A stretch of DNA of 64,000 bases. Origin: Larix sibirica (lineage: Eukaryota; Streptophyta; Pinopsida; Pinales; Pinaceae). Shown here piece by piece: positions 11,661-24,431 of this stretch. Below the pieces are notes generated by a model. The model saw only the letters and a program-made list of their open reading frames with translations, was not told the DNA's origin and searched no databases. Positions within the stretch are counted from its first letter, which is position 1. Every line of letters starts with the position of its first letter. The stretch lies in contig NWUY0304086238.1 in the NCBI GenBank assembly GCA_004151065.3, positions 1-64,000 of the forward strand, in the 5' to 3' direction. The position numbers and the translations under genes were made by a program.

Positions 11661-14600
11661 TTCAAAAACTAAATCTAGGTTTTATGTGAGGGTGAGGTAG
11701 CGTTAAGCGGGCTCTAAGAGGTAGGAAGGCGCGTGAAAAGACCGGCTTTTATACCTACCTTATAAAATATAGGACAGGACTTGCAACCGGGGATGAAATT
11801 CATTAAGTAGTAATTGTGTCGTGGTGAGCTTTCAATTTGATATTGGAAAAGGAGTGGATACCCAGACCTTATTTATTATCCATAGAGAAATCTTGATACT
11901 TCGCTGATGAATGAGCCCGCCCCTTCGACGAATTTTACTCTCCAACAGATAGGATGCCAACATGGAAGTAAAGGAATCACCCACAATGAATGGCACGCAC
12001 TTACTATAAATTGACACGACCAAACCACGCACGGATAGGGAATCTAAGTGGTTGGCCAGATATCTATCCATAAATAAATTCAATAGGCCTACCACTACAA
12101 ACAATAGAAATAAAGAGTGCAATTAATAGAGACTTCAACAAGTTTAGTTAGGCTAGGCAAGGATGCATGCCATTTTTATGATCATGAATAATGTCTGTGG
12201 AGATGGAGACCGTCCCATACCGGAGTGAGTGATTGGTAAAAAAAATATCCTTCTTAATAAGCCGATGCACTTATGCCAGCCCTCCCTCTGAGTCCAATAG
12301 GAAGAAAAAGAATCGCCTGATCCTCGTACTTCTATCTATGAGTTGGTCCTGGTCTTATTCTTCGCTAGCTCTGCGAAGGGAGGGTTATCACGTCCAATCC
12401 CTAGTTCATCTCTCTCTTTCTTTGAAAGCACGCCATTCATATATCCCTTCGGTCGAGCACTCCCTGTACACTTCGTGACATAAGTCATAGTCAAATTTGC
12501 ATCATGATATTTGGTAAATCATCATGCATTTACATGAAGCATGTTTGCTTCATTTGGTTTGTAGTTGTGAGTTGGGATAATAGCATAAGTAATACGAAAA
12601 GCAAATTATCGAAAGGAAGCATCATATAAAATAGAAATCCCACGAATCCTATAACTCAATCGACGCGAGTCAAATATAATTTTGACATGCCTCTCCTATT
12701 TTAATAGCCTAAATTTCGGGTTTGGCAGACCCGAGCGCCTAAGTGGGAGTGGCAACCCATAAGCCTAATTAAGGTTTGGCAACCTTATCATAATCCTTAT
12801 TGAGTTTCTGATTAGAGATAACCAACCCTACCTGAGATCTAACTACTAGAGCAGTCTGAACCTAGTGGGCCTCGGCCTGTGCAACATCGCCATGTAGGCA
12901 GATTAGGGATAGTTTTAGGTCTAAGGGAAAGATTTGAGCAAGAGGGAAAAAACTCACTCCAGGGAAGAATGGTAGAATAGTATTTTTACCTTAATTCGTA
13001 ACCCCCAGCACCTTGGGGAAGAACATTTATAAAGGCTTATTATTATGGCTTTATCTGTACACAAGGTGGCGTCTGGCAAGACCTTAAGGACCTGTGCGAG
13101 GTGGTCCCGGGAAGGAAAGGTATTCCTTACATTTTACCACCTGGACATACTGCCTGCCTCCCACTTGGCTTTTATTGTCAAGAATTATTTTCAATCTGTA
13201 AATAATATATTTGCCTGCATACAAATGCTATTTCTAAACCCCAGTGGATGATTATGCCTAAAACACCCTGAACACGAAGGTTTCAGATATATAGCCGGAC
13301 CTTGTGAATACTTGGAAATAGCGAAAGAAGGACAGACAAATCATGCATTATAATATACAAGCAAGGCTGGATATTGTGGGTAGTTAGATTGTCTCATGGT
13401 GTTCTTTTTTTTTGTTGGTGGAAAAAACAAGACTATAATGCTATCCTATCCAAATATACTACAGATTTGCTTTGCTCAATCCCAAACGCAGAGATCCCAT
13501 ACGATGCTAAAGCGCGTCATTACTTATATAAGCCATAAAGAATAATTCGCGTCATTACTAAATATATAAAGCAATCATATTTTTTAGTGAAATAGAATCT
13601 TATAGCTTTATGCTCGAAATTGAATAGGTTTTACTTCAAAAAAAACGCCTTAGAACATGTGTTGTGAGCTCTGCTCCTACGTATGGCTTTGCCTCTGGCT
13701 CTGTAACTGATCTCCTGGAAAGAATGCTGGAGGGGGTTCAACTCCTGGCTTTACCGTTGCTTCTGCAGAATAAGAAAATGTAGGGGTGGGAATAAGTCAT
13801 AAGGAGCCAATAATAGCCGATCATAGCCGGTAGTCAAAGCCATTAGACCTTCGAGCTGCTTTCATCGAACGAACTGCCGTATCTTGATCACCGCCTTAGA
13901 TCTATTATATAAACCTTCCTGCCTTCAACTCCCTGCCTGATATCTTCTCTCGACCTTGTTGCCTGCCTACTTATAGATTTATTCGCCTTTGCTAGGCTCT
14001 GATCCCCATATGGGTTAAATAACTATAATTTGTATTAAGCCAAATATCTGCTGTCATAAGCACCTCCTTATGAGTGTTTATCCCGCCTCAAGTTTTAGGG
14101 TTATAAATAATATATTAAAATATATAGCATATATAAAGAATGGTCCCATATATATAAAAAAACTGGCACCCGGTTGGTTTGGGTTGAACTAGCACCTGGT
14201 TTGAGGGGTAGTGATAAAATAATACAATAATAGAATAAGGCTTGTATAGAAGAGTCCCGTCTGTCGCATATTACATTGAAGAAGGTTGAGGTGGGTCTAA
14301 CTAACAAATATTGGAAAATATGTTTTTGAATCAAAGGTATCTTCTTTCGAACCTCGCTTGCATATGATAATATGAGGTGCGCAGCGTATTAATATGCAAT
14401 TTGGGGCAACGAAGGAGCCGCTCGACCACCATCCCACCCAATAAGTTTTTAGGGTTTTTTCCATTCGATATGAAAAACGTCTAAAATACGTATTTTAATA
14501 ATAGAATATGGGGTTTTACGAGTTCGGCATATAGGCGGGTATTGAACTATATGTTTTCTTTAGTCGAATCGAATATGTCGCCATGCATTTTTATAACCTT

Positions 14601-15840
14601 GCTTCCAATAAGGCGGATGGCAGCATAACGAGAAAGCGGCGGGGAAAGTAAAAACTATTCTAAGTCCATGACTCGACAAGCAATTCTATAAAAGTCTAAT
14701 TGGGTTTATTGAGGATACGTATTCACAAATATTAGAACATAAAGGAGTTGCAGGTCAAGTGCGAGTGTCTTGAGGATATCCTTTTTGTGAGGCTTTGCCC
14801 CGGTCGAGTGCATTTATTCAACTCCGATTGCCTTCTCGGGAGTGTCAGGTGTTATGTATAGATCTATATACAGAAAACATGGAATTAAGTGCCTGTAGGC
14901 AAGGACATTTCTATGTGAATATGTCTCCATGGCGCGATATTTGTATAATCATAGGTGTAGTAGGTATGGACTCACTCTTACGGACAAGTTGAACCATTCA
15001 TTCCCTCGTACCTATAAAAGGCCCTCCGGGTCGTAGATATGCGCAATATAACTTATATAATAAATGGAATGTTGTACTTGCCATGAAAAGAGCGTCTCGA
15101 TTAATTGTTAGGCACTTATTCTCCTTTATGATTAAGACTAGGATACCTTTTGGCGGCATATTTAGTTGTCATGACAGCTATGCCAAGTTGTTCAAAAGGG
15201 GTATAGACATAGAACGACTATGTATGCCTCTTATTAAGTCCAGTTAGAACAGTTGCATCATATATGAAGACATAGATTAAGCCTGACTATAAGGTTAGGG
15301 CTAAAACACGTATGGCGGGTTTGCAATATCTCTATATGATCTATGACTCCATTTGTTATAAAAAAAGGGGATTCCATGGGCCCGGTAAAGCCTTATGCCA
15401 TTTAGTTTGACTCCACTATTACACCTAGGAAAGGATCTAGGTAATATAGAAGAGAAGCGCCTATGCTTCTTATGGAAGTCCATCGTGTTCTGGCGGCATC
15501 ATCATATATTAATACATTTTGAGCCCTTCTGTATGACGACTCGTTCCGAGACTTTCATTATGGTATGATGGTTTCGTTCTTTTGGAGTGGTATCCTAAAG
15601 CCTTTATGACATTTCGTTTCTAAGGTCACTATCGTTACTCTCACCCTGGACTCTGGGGGGAGTTGGCGTGCCATTCCCATAAGCATCAGTTGAACAAAAA
15701 AGGAAGGAAGTTAGGGTATGGCGGTTTTATATATATATGATTATTTATGCTTATTCGTGTCTCTAGGGAAGTCTTACTATGACGGTTCACATATGATATT
15801 ACATAATATCATTCATTCAATAAAGGAGCAGCCTTTTTAG
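11661..15840. other. Gene-free stretch, no recognised feature
   Basis: I see no gene, RNA or transposon here. The open frames present are under 100 codons and lack motifs. A 17-base block at 12,465-12,481 (TGTACACTTCGTGACAT) recurs exactly at 36,564-36,580. Near 13,550 a GCGTCATTACTTATATAAGC-like segment is locally doubled. Around 14,790-15,540 fragments such as TATGTCTCCATGGCG and CATAGATTAAG hint at inverted copies of the dispersed modular repeat seen at 1-4 kb. Confidence 0.55.
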
Positions 15841-16255
15841 TACGCATTTGAATAAGTTTAAGCATAACCAGTTTATTATTACCAGCCCTAGCAGCCCCAG
15901 AAGAAGCACTAGCACAAAGGGGGATTATAAGCACATAATCTATGTTGGAGTCGTTCAACACCTATGGCTATTTTTAATATACGATGACATCTACTGGTGA
16001 ATCTGGTGGAGCCATCCGAGAGCACCAGTTTAACCGACATTGACATAATCATCAGTTGAATAAATAGTATTTCCAGCTTCCTCAGTTCCCAGAACAGCAT
16101 TACCAGTATAAGTAAAAGTACCAGTATCATAATTTCCGGCATAACCATTTGAACCAACATCAATTGAGTAGAGAGCATAAGTAGTTGAAATGGATCGATT
16201 GATTGCATAGAGTAATATCGCTCGTATATAGCCATATAACTATAGCCGGTTCCAC
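15840..16255 (-). repeat. Low-complexity tract that reads as Ser/Gly/Thr/Ala-rich peptide
   Basis: On the minus strand one frame gives a long peptide rich in Ser, Thr, Gly, Asn, Asp and Tyr (for example YDTGTFTYTGNAVLG and EEAGNTIYSTDDYV), then a stop. The other end gives ASASSGAARAGNN. The DNA repeats AGTACCAGTATCA/AACATCA-like blocks, so the peptide bias may follow from short DNA repeats rather than selection. Similar composition occurs at 35.3-36.0 kb and 62.15-63.2 kb. No known protein is recognised. Confidence 0.5.
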
Positions 16256-17790
16256 ACAACTATGGACCGACAACATGCTGGTGACCAAGCCAGAGTGCAC
16301 TTCTGGCCCTTCCCTCTTACAAATGAGTGAATATTAAAATGTGCACAAACACCCCTACGTCAGAAATTACGTCCTCCAGGTGGCGAAAATACTATGTTGG
16401 TCCAACCATAATGATTGATCTCACTAAACAATTATTCTCCCACAGTTCCTTAGTCACTTTGCACTCCAACAGTACCCATGTGCAGCCAGGTTTAGCGGAT
16501 CAATAATCAACACTTAACACAAATGTAACTTGAGTTTAGTTTGTTTCCCCGCATGACAAGGTTATTATATTAACAAGGGAATGCATGTGTATTTCATCAT
16601 TTAACTAATCCCCATGGTGCCAAGTCCAGCTTTGTAAAAGTCACAGTGTCACTGGGAAGACAACACTGGAAACACCTTGGGTAGCCCATAAAAGTGCACA
16701 AGTGGTGCCCAACTTAAACCGAATAATATAATACATTAGAACATACCATAGTGGTTGGGATTTCTTGATTTATAAACTTATAACACCCACATACCACCAT
16801 GGTCAACTCATTAAAAGTCGGTCCCTCATGGTGGGAACACCCTTTGGTTACACCTTGGAAGGCTCGGAACATATCGCAAACAATTCACATTTACCCTATG
16901 GCTTCATGCATTTTCAAAGTTGATTTGATCCTTCTCTCCCCACCCTGCTACGTCACCCCATCCAACCATTTAATCACCCCGCTGCTATCACAATGCTCTC
17001 AGCGAACTTACACATCCTCTTCTAAAGTAGTCCTTCAGCATCATCCTACAGTGAGTGCAACACGCTACACAACAGTAAGACACACCGATGACAGCTATGT
17101 GTCTCTCTTATAGAGCTTCACTTTCCAACACACTGGAGATCCAGCAGTCTATCTCCATAGTCCTAGCTATCCGGGCTCCTACTATGTTATTACAGGTTTT
17201 TATGAGGCTACACAGCGCCTCCCGTCACTGGCGAATCATACCATTTACTGTAGGTGTTTCAGCAGTTACGCAGCCCACCCACACTGCGGCACTGCGTCCA
17301 ACAGTACTTCAGGATGCTTCCCCCTATCCCAGGGACTCACAGTATCAGCTACAAGGCAGGGTGTTCAAGCCCTATAATACTTATTTAAGAAGCAGAGCGC
17401 ATATTTTTTTCACTGACGTGCATTTAAGCTTACTCAGGCACGCTCACATATTTTCCGACATTGAATGGCAGACCCTCGGGTTATTTGTATTCTCCTCAGA
17501 CTTAAGCTATCAGATCTATGGCGCCCTCTGAGCTGTTGATCTATTCTTGGCATGGTTATTCTTACTCTCCACCACCATGGCGAGCGTTCTATTATGGTGG
17601 TTATACATTTACTATTGCTCATCCTTGTGCCGGCTCTCGCATTAGTCGTTTACCCTTATTGTCTATTGTTGCTACCTCATATCCTAGCACGGTTTTCATT
17701 GCACCATATCATAAATACTTTTCTTTTTCTTTTTTCGACTCACTCAGCTCTCTCTAGTTAATCACACAGCTCATACCACCTTACATCTAT
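16256..17790. other. Gene-free stretch with weak retroelement traces
   Basis: At 16,272-16,310 the minus strand resembles the gypsy integrase zinc-finger start seen at 61,385-61,405 (TTGGTCACCAG against GCTGGTCACCAG). This is too short to be firm. Between 17,090 and 17,760 the plus strand stays open in several frames and reads Tyr/Ser/Pro-rich (YSYSPPPWRAFYYGG). It lies directly upstream of a gypsy integrase relic, so it may be decayed element sequence. I could not identify a domain. Confidence 0.4.
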
Positions 17791-17792
17791 CC

Positions 17793-18437
17793 AACGCTCA
17801 TCTGCCGGGTTAAAACACAAATATGCTACACCCTACTATCCGCAAGCAAACGATCAAGTAAAAGCTGCTAATCAAATTTGAAAGACCATGCTTCAGCAGA
17901 TAGTAGCCAAACACAAGTATAATCGGTACACCATGTCGTTTCGGGCTCTATTATGGGCCGAACCTCCGTTCAAACTGCAACTAGCTTTACACCTTTTCAT
18001 TTTATTTGTGGTACTTCTACGAAAGGCTTGCTTGACCAAAGGGAGGGCAAGGAATGTTTTTCCTATAAAACGCAAGATTCCTTCACTTCGGCTTCTTGTT
18101 GAATTTATCCTCAATTCATCCCCACAACAACGGCTTGTTCAGCTCGAACGTTTATATAAGGAACATTGCAATGTCATAACCTTAATTGAAGTTCATAAAA
18201 AGTGTGTAAAGAGGCCTATCATTATAGTCACTTCAAACCTCGCTCTTTCAGAGAAGGTGACCTCATCCTTGCTTACGACAAGACCAAAGAGAAACTCAAT
18301 CCTGGTAAATTCGAACTTTATGCCCTGGCCCCTATGTTGTTAAACATTTTTGACAATGGGGCACATGATTTCGTCGATCATGAAGGGAATACCCTCCTCA
18401 AGCCTATCAATGGGCTCTATCTGACAAAATGAAATGC
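17793..18437 (+). pseudogene. Ty3/gypsy integrase C-terminal relic
   Basis: The plus strand opens with GLKHKYATPYYPQANDQVK, which matches the gypsy integrase block holding the third catalytic residue (family form YHPQ.NGQ.E). Here the residue in the glutamate position reads lysine. A stop follows, then KTMLQQIVAKHKYNRYTM, a frameshift, then IPSLRLLVEF and LERLYKE. A second frame at 18,202-18,432 carries the C-terminal domain (KPRSFREGDLIL, KLNPGKFE, GLYLTK), the region that normally ends near the pol stop codon. The upstream protease, reverse transcriptase and first two catalytic residues are missing. At least two frameshifts and one stop make it non-functional. It probably derives from a nuclear element. 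Confidence 0.88.
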
Positions 18438-18439
18438 TT

Positions 18440-21400
18440 AGATGAACTTAAGTCTATGGGCCAAGGAATCCGTAGCCAAGGAAGGCTTTAGTAGCAAATA
18501 AGTAACCAATATAAAGATTTGCTTAATGTATTGCTGTTTTGAAGGGCCTATAACCTAGCTAACAACTCCCAACATTACGGCTATCTACATGGCTCTGCGT
18601 AATTACATAAAAAGATTTGCTCATTGTATTACTGTTTTGAAGGTATCGTCCCTACAGTATTTGGCTAAATTAGTTCAGTGATAGGGGCGAGGTTTACATC
18701 AAAAAGTATTCTTCTATTTTTCAAAAGTATTCTATTATTTCCACGCTAAGTTGTGGGTAGTTTGACGAAAGGCTGGAAGATAGAGTTACTAAACGAAGAT
18801 AGAAGTTTAGGGGCATCTCACTGTGTGTTAGCTAAGTTGTGATATAAGTTTATGATATAAATTATTAGGCAATAGATTAGAAAGGCTAGACGAAGATCAG
18901 AGTTACAAAGTATTACGAAGTCCGTTGAGAGCATGGCATACGAAGTCGGTTAGTCATTTTTGTTAGGTATAAAATTAGGCCTTCAGCAAGGAAGTGTCTC
19001 TGAACAACGAACCTTTATATTGGGTAGGCGCTAGAGGGATACAGAAGAGGAGAAGACTGCGTGAAGGGGTATCCTAGTTCATGGTGTTGGGTGGTGGGGC
19101 AATCTCATGCAATCTCATGGTGGTGGGTGGGGGCATAGAAGGAAGACTTTCTCAATGTTAGTTCCCTTCCTTATGAGTTATACTCTTATCTAAATAAAAC
19201 ACGAGAGATACCTCCATATAAATTAAGTCACTAATAAAATGGTATGGTTCCCTTTAATAAGTACCTAGATAGATGGATTATACTGTCCTAACCCTCCTAC
19301 GTAAGGTGAGCCCTCCGTCCTAACTTTCCCAAAGGGCTAAAGGATATGTTATCTGTTCCCTTCCTTGGTTAGAAACCGTCTACCAGAGATTCATTTATAT
19401 TAAAGGAGCACTGACCCTTTATTCTCCTCTGTTCCCTTCCTTGTTAGATACCGTTTCACTTCAAATTCCTCCTTCCATCAGCAGACTTAGTGCATTAGTT
19501 AATGTTGGGAGTTGTTAGCCAAGATGTAGAATGGCAGGAAGGCCCAGTACGCTTTACCATATTCTCCAATCCCCATTCCACATTACCCAGTATGCATTAC
19601 CCATTCAAGCCACATACCCCATTCCATTCAATACGCTTCTTTGCCCCTCTCCCTAACAGAGAAACACGCGAAAATGCGGTTTTGGTACCAATAAAAGCTT
19701 GAGTCGATGCGTATTATGGGTTCCGGGTTGAAACAGTAAAAAGATCAGGTTAGCCGCTTCAATCATAGTCTATCCGCGAAATCAAATAGGACCCGGGAGG
19801 GATATAAATGCGCATTTGTCTCATTATACAATGCATTCTTCGCGCTTCGAATGACTCACACGCTCGCTTGCTGTTCATCATGTTCCCGGTAGAAAAGTTG
19901 TCACTGTAGTTTTCGCTACTACATGATAATTTGATGTATTTTGGTGGAAAGATTTGTTTCAATTGATGCTTTCCCTCTCTCGTTAGTGGGAGCCGCTAGA
20001 AGAAAAGATCTAAATTCCCTTCAAAGCTAATACGTTAGTTATGTCTAGCTTTCAATATGCGTAGCCTTTCAACACGTTACGCCTTACCTTACCTCGAATA
20101 GCGAAGGGTAATCCCTTCTTTCTTTCAGTTAAATAGGAAGGAATGCCAGGATCAGGAGACATTACTAGCTACTTGACGCCACCTTCTAACTTTCCAATTT
20201 ACCACCGGTTAAAGGCCAGATTAATGCATATCATTGGATAATTGCGTATATAATATAAGCTGGAGGAGAAAACGCCAAGTGGAACGCGCTGTTGAACAAG
20301 TGATTTTTAATGAAAGTGATCAATAAAGAAAGAGCAGTTATCCTCACTCATAATGGGGGGGGAAACAGTTTTAAAAACCAACTAGGTGATTCGTGGAGCA
20401 CATATCCGACCGAGAATAAAACTGCCTGCTGCACCGGGCGGGATCTGAGCATTGATTCTTAGATCACAGATCCATATATCCGGAACTACTCCCTTTGCCG
20501 AGCTCTCCATTCTTATTGTAGATCAACGTTCGCATTGGGATGGGTGGGACGTAACTGCCTTTCGCGGGGGGGGTACTCACATCCCTCTAACCGCTTGAAA
20601 ATGAAGGAAGGATTATTGCCCGAAGCAAATATTCATTGGCTCATCCAACTCCTCTGAGTTACGCGGTGCAGATTTCTATGACGCTAGAAGTGGATCGGCG
20701 CTGCACTACACTATATAGATATAGCAGTGGTACACAAGACTATGAACTTAGCTCTACATCCGAGAAAGGAGGTAGTTATCTGCTCGGTGACACATAATAC
20801 TATAGCGATGGATGGTAGGCACGACCTTCTCTCTGTGCCCACAGCGCATAAGCATTATCCGCCTTACTAAACTATTCCAGATCGAAACTACCGGCCTCGA
20901 TATGTTACTTCAAGGTGGATCGGAGAACCGACCTAACAATTGGTTATGTAAAGATTATGTTCGCCCGTCAGGTCATGCTCTTCTTTATTGCCATAGCTGC
21001 AGTGATTCCAGTGAATACTGAAGAGGTAATCTCCTCCATGCTGAGTGGGAAATACATACGAGCTGGGTGACACACCTTAAAATCTTTATGTGTTTGCATC
21101 TCAATTCCGAGGGGGACTATCTATCTGTCTTTTCCTTTCATTTAACCATTTCCACTAATTGAATACTTTTTCTCTTTCTCGGGATCCAAAAGCTTTTGCT
21201 AGTCATCAACTGAAATAAAGCCAAGTAAGAGGGTTCGGTCTTCTCGCTAACCCCCCCCTTTTTTTTTTCATTTTTATTATTAATGAAAACATTAATAGGG
21301 GGTTTACTCATTCATCATAAATCTCGTCCGGAGATATGGGTTCACTGGGAAATTAGATAATCCCATCTCTTGTCATGAAAGCTGTTGGCCTATTTATTAA

Positions 21401-22290
21401 TTTATAGTTAATAAATTAATAAAAAAGGAAGGGCGGAAGATACTTCTCAGCTAAGTGATGCCCTTCCAGTCAAAGCGAACCCATTAATTCTGAAATCCCG
21501 GTGCGGTGAAGAAGCCTTTCAAACCAATAAATTAGCACTCGCTCATTCGGTTAAGAGGGAATGAATAGGGATGCAAAGCCATTGGTGGAATAAGGGAGCA
21601 GCCCTCCTAGTGGATTGATCCATGCCTAATGGCAATTGCCCTAACGTTTGCTTGCGGAGTTATATACCTTTTTGCTTTTTTTCCCCCGCGCACCCGGGGT
21701 GAATGTCCGTTTGCGGTCTATCCGAATGGACTTCCTGCTATCGTTCTTTCCCGCTGCCGGTACTGCCTACTCTAGCTACTCTAGGTGTTTCCGAGTATAC
21801 CTCTTCTCCACACGCTTGATCGGTACAGCTTACACCGATAATTCCTACTAATCTCAGTGATAGCAGAATCCTATCTCCATGGCCAAGCATTTTTCAAAGG
21901 CGGGATCGGATCTCAATGCTCTCCGAGGTTGGATAACTACTACTGTTCTCCAGTTAGGACAGGTAGCTATAAGGAGGAGTGAGTTCATCTCACTTATTCA
22001 TCTGAATGACCTAAAATGGCTGAGTATTCTTAATGAAGTGGGATCAAAACCATTTCGTAATAGATAGTAGGGCCTTTTTCTTTATTATTCATTCAAAAAG
22101 AAGGGATAACCTTGTAAGACCGGCCGGGGTCGTCTACATTTCTTTCCAGCTACTTGACGCCCACTTCCTTTACTGAATTTCCCACTTTCCAATAAGCCAG
22201 TTCAACCCTGATGAAAGCACCCTCTAAATGTACTTCCTCATAAGGAAAAGCCTCGTTATCGCCTCTTTATAACTAATATATATCCTTCAG
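18440..22290. other. Gene-free stretch with scattered short repeats
   Basis: No gene is recognised. Visible structure: AAGATTTGCTNANTGTATT-type blocks at 18,513-18,535 and 18,611-18,635; a doubled CAATCTCATG at about 19,102-19,122; two eight-G runs at 20,355-20,362 and 20,566-20,573; and a C-run followed by a long T-run near 21,250-21,270. The segment around 20,165-20,215 (GCTACTTGACGCC, then TTTCCAAT) recurs at about 22,150-22,195. Confidence 0.55.
21393..21423. repeat. Perfect 13-base AT-rich hairpin
   Basis: TTTATTAATTTAT (21,393-21,405), loop AGTTA, then ATAAATTAATAAA (21,411-21,423) form a perfect stem. An A-run follows, not a T-run, so it is not a classical plus-strand terminator. In plant mitochondria such stem-loops can mark transcript 3' ends, but no gene lies nearby. 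It may just be an AT palindrome. Confidence 0.6.
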
Positions 22291-22293
22291 GCT

Positions 22294-23055
22294 GGTAATT
22301 AAAGAAATAGTATATCCATTAATCAATATCTTTCCTGCTAGTAATGACAATCTATGGGGGAAGTGAATATATATATATATATTAGTGGAAGGCATGCTTT
22401 AGTATGAAGGGAGGTCGGGTAAGTAATGTAGGAAGGAAGGCCCATATAAAATATGAAGAGTCTAGCTCCACGGTGGTAGCAAATTGATGGAGCTAAACCC
22501 TGCAGGCGAGAGAGAGCCAAACCTTTAACAGTTAGGAGGCGGGATAAAAACCTTACCTTGAGGGGGCGAGCTCGGTTGGCGAGAAGAAATAAGCCTCTCC
22601 TTTGTCGGGTAAATATCCGTCCGCTGTCGGGTAAAGTACATATATAAATATGGGATAAATGTATCACTTATCACTTCTAAATATTGGCTCAATGTCTCCT
22701 TGTTTGTAAGGTCTGTTCCCTACATAATGTGGCTAAATGCATGAAAGTATATCAGTTTATATTTATTATCCTTTCCTCATGCTTAGGCGTGAGAGGCAAT
22801 GATGGTTCTTCCTTAATGCGCTTTGGTAGAATACAAGGGATGAAAGCTCTTCCCTCCTGATTTTCTTAACCTGATTAGACCTAGTCCGTGAGGGGCGTGC
22901 TCCGCAGGATAACAACTCATGCCCTTCTGCCCAAGTCTGTATTTCCCCCAAGTCTGTTCAAGTGCCGTAAGTCTGTGAAGGGCGGAGTTATCAGAGTTTT
23001 ATGGTTACAGATCGATGAAGGAATATGAGCGGGTAATTAAAGAAATAGTATATCC
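22294..23055. repeat. Exact 24-base direct repeat, 738 bases apart
   Basis: A 24-base block beginning GGTAATTAAAGAAATAG is identical at 22,294-22,317 and 23,032-23,055. In both places it is followed by TCCTTCCAGCTAG-like or TTTCCTGCTAGTAA-like sequence, so the shared region is longer but degenerate. An AT dinucleotide run lies at about 22,367-22,382. No gene is visible between. Confidence 0.75.
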
Positions 23056-23399
23056 TTATCCTTCCAGCTAGTCTCCCTGCCGGTCGCACAAGAATGGATA
23101 TTAGGTCTCCCTTCGGTCGCTTGAACGTTCTCCTGGTTCCTTAGCTCCCTTCGGTTGCAATACTATATGTTGGTGGTGCTCTCTTTGGTCGACAAGAATT
23201 ATGAGAAGACATGGAAGGAGTTGTCAGTTCACAACGAATGATCAACTCATGAGTGAGGATTAGGTGGAGAGAAGCCTCTACTAAGATTTGATTTGGGAAT
23301 GAAGCATTGATGCAGTTGTTGCAAGGTTTCCTATGGGGGGGATAATCCAACGATATTATCTGCATATCTACGTTTATACATGTAGACTGGTAGACCATA

Positions 23400-24395
23400 C
23401 CTCAGCAGTAAGAAGGGACTAGAAGAGCTCTTCATCAGCAGGTTCCCAGGTGCCTAGTAAGTTCATGAGTGAGGTTAGTAAGTAAGATATAAAATCCCAC
23501 CCTTTGTGTGTTTTATAAAATCCTCCCATGTTCATTTGTTTGGTATGCTCTAGCACCCTGGCCAATTCCATAGCAGAGAGGAAGGAGAATAGAGGTTACC
23601 CATAAGCAGGAGTCCGTGGGATATGCATCGGGCGTTAAATCCAGCATGAGTCCTGGGAGTGGAGTTCACATCCTCCGCATGAGTGCCCTCCGGGGCGAGC
23701 AAAATAGTAGATCCGGGATCATTAAGTGCCGACCATAAGAGGTCTCATTGCTAGCCGGTCAGCCAAGAGCTCGTAGTGTATCATCGCCAGTCACATTGTT
23801 GTCATAGGGTCTTGCCATACCATACAGCTGATACTCGCATATATATATATATATATATATGTTTCACTTGTCCATGTTCTAGCCTCTAAGGTATGATATA
23901 CATGTGATACTATCATATATATGTTGCACTTTTTGCATATATACGTCCTTGCCATTGTAATAATTTGTCATAATCTATTCAATCTGCTTCACCTTTATTT
24001 TGCCAAGAAGCCAGCAAGGTATAACTATAAGAGACAGGGCAGCAGGACTCCCAACAGCACTATTACGACAGCTTGCCCACCCTTCCAAATAGTGCCAGGA
24101 GGTGTTGATGAGGTGTTGATTCACTATAACTTTTCCGCTAGTAAATGCCTACGGGAAACACTAATCCGCTATAATGCTACTATAATGCTATTCCGCTAAT
24201 CCAATGGGGGGGAGAGCCTAAGCCGGGGGAACTGAAATCTGCTGCTATAATCCGCAGAGTAGATGGATGGGAATAATCCAATGGGAGGAATAAGTTGTTT
24301 ACTATATGAGCAGCGTATACATCAACCATATGAGAGGTATGCCCCCTTGCACCCAGGCCCACTTCCATAGCTGATAGGAAGGTCATTGCTTACCA
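23400..24395 (+). repeat. Cluster of dispersed modular repeat, plus orientation
   Basis: At 23,440-23,600 the blocks run CAGGTTCCCA, GAGTGAGGT, GTAAGATA, AAAATCC, CCATGTTCATTTGTTTGG, then TATGCTCTAGCACCCTGG, TTCCATAGC and GAGGAAGG. The same blocks in the same order occur at 59,999-60,090, with the last part also at 60,264-60,325. Another copy of the TATGCCC..GCACCCAGG module is at 24,337-24,392. The A module with an AT run inserted (ATACTCGCATAT, then GTTTCACTTGTCCATG) is at 23,831-23,876. No open frame is conserved across copies. Confidence 0.7.
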
Positions 24396-24431
24396 TGGTC
24401 CTCTAAATATCAGGAACCTCTAGCAGTGACC

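Noticed and set aside
13720-13800. GGGGGTTCAACTCCTGGCT considered as a tRNA T-arm
   Set aside because: No matching acceptor or anticodon arm could be folded around it.
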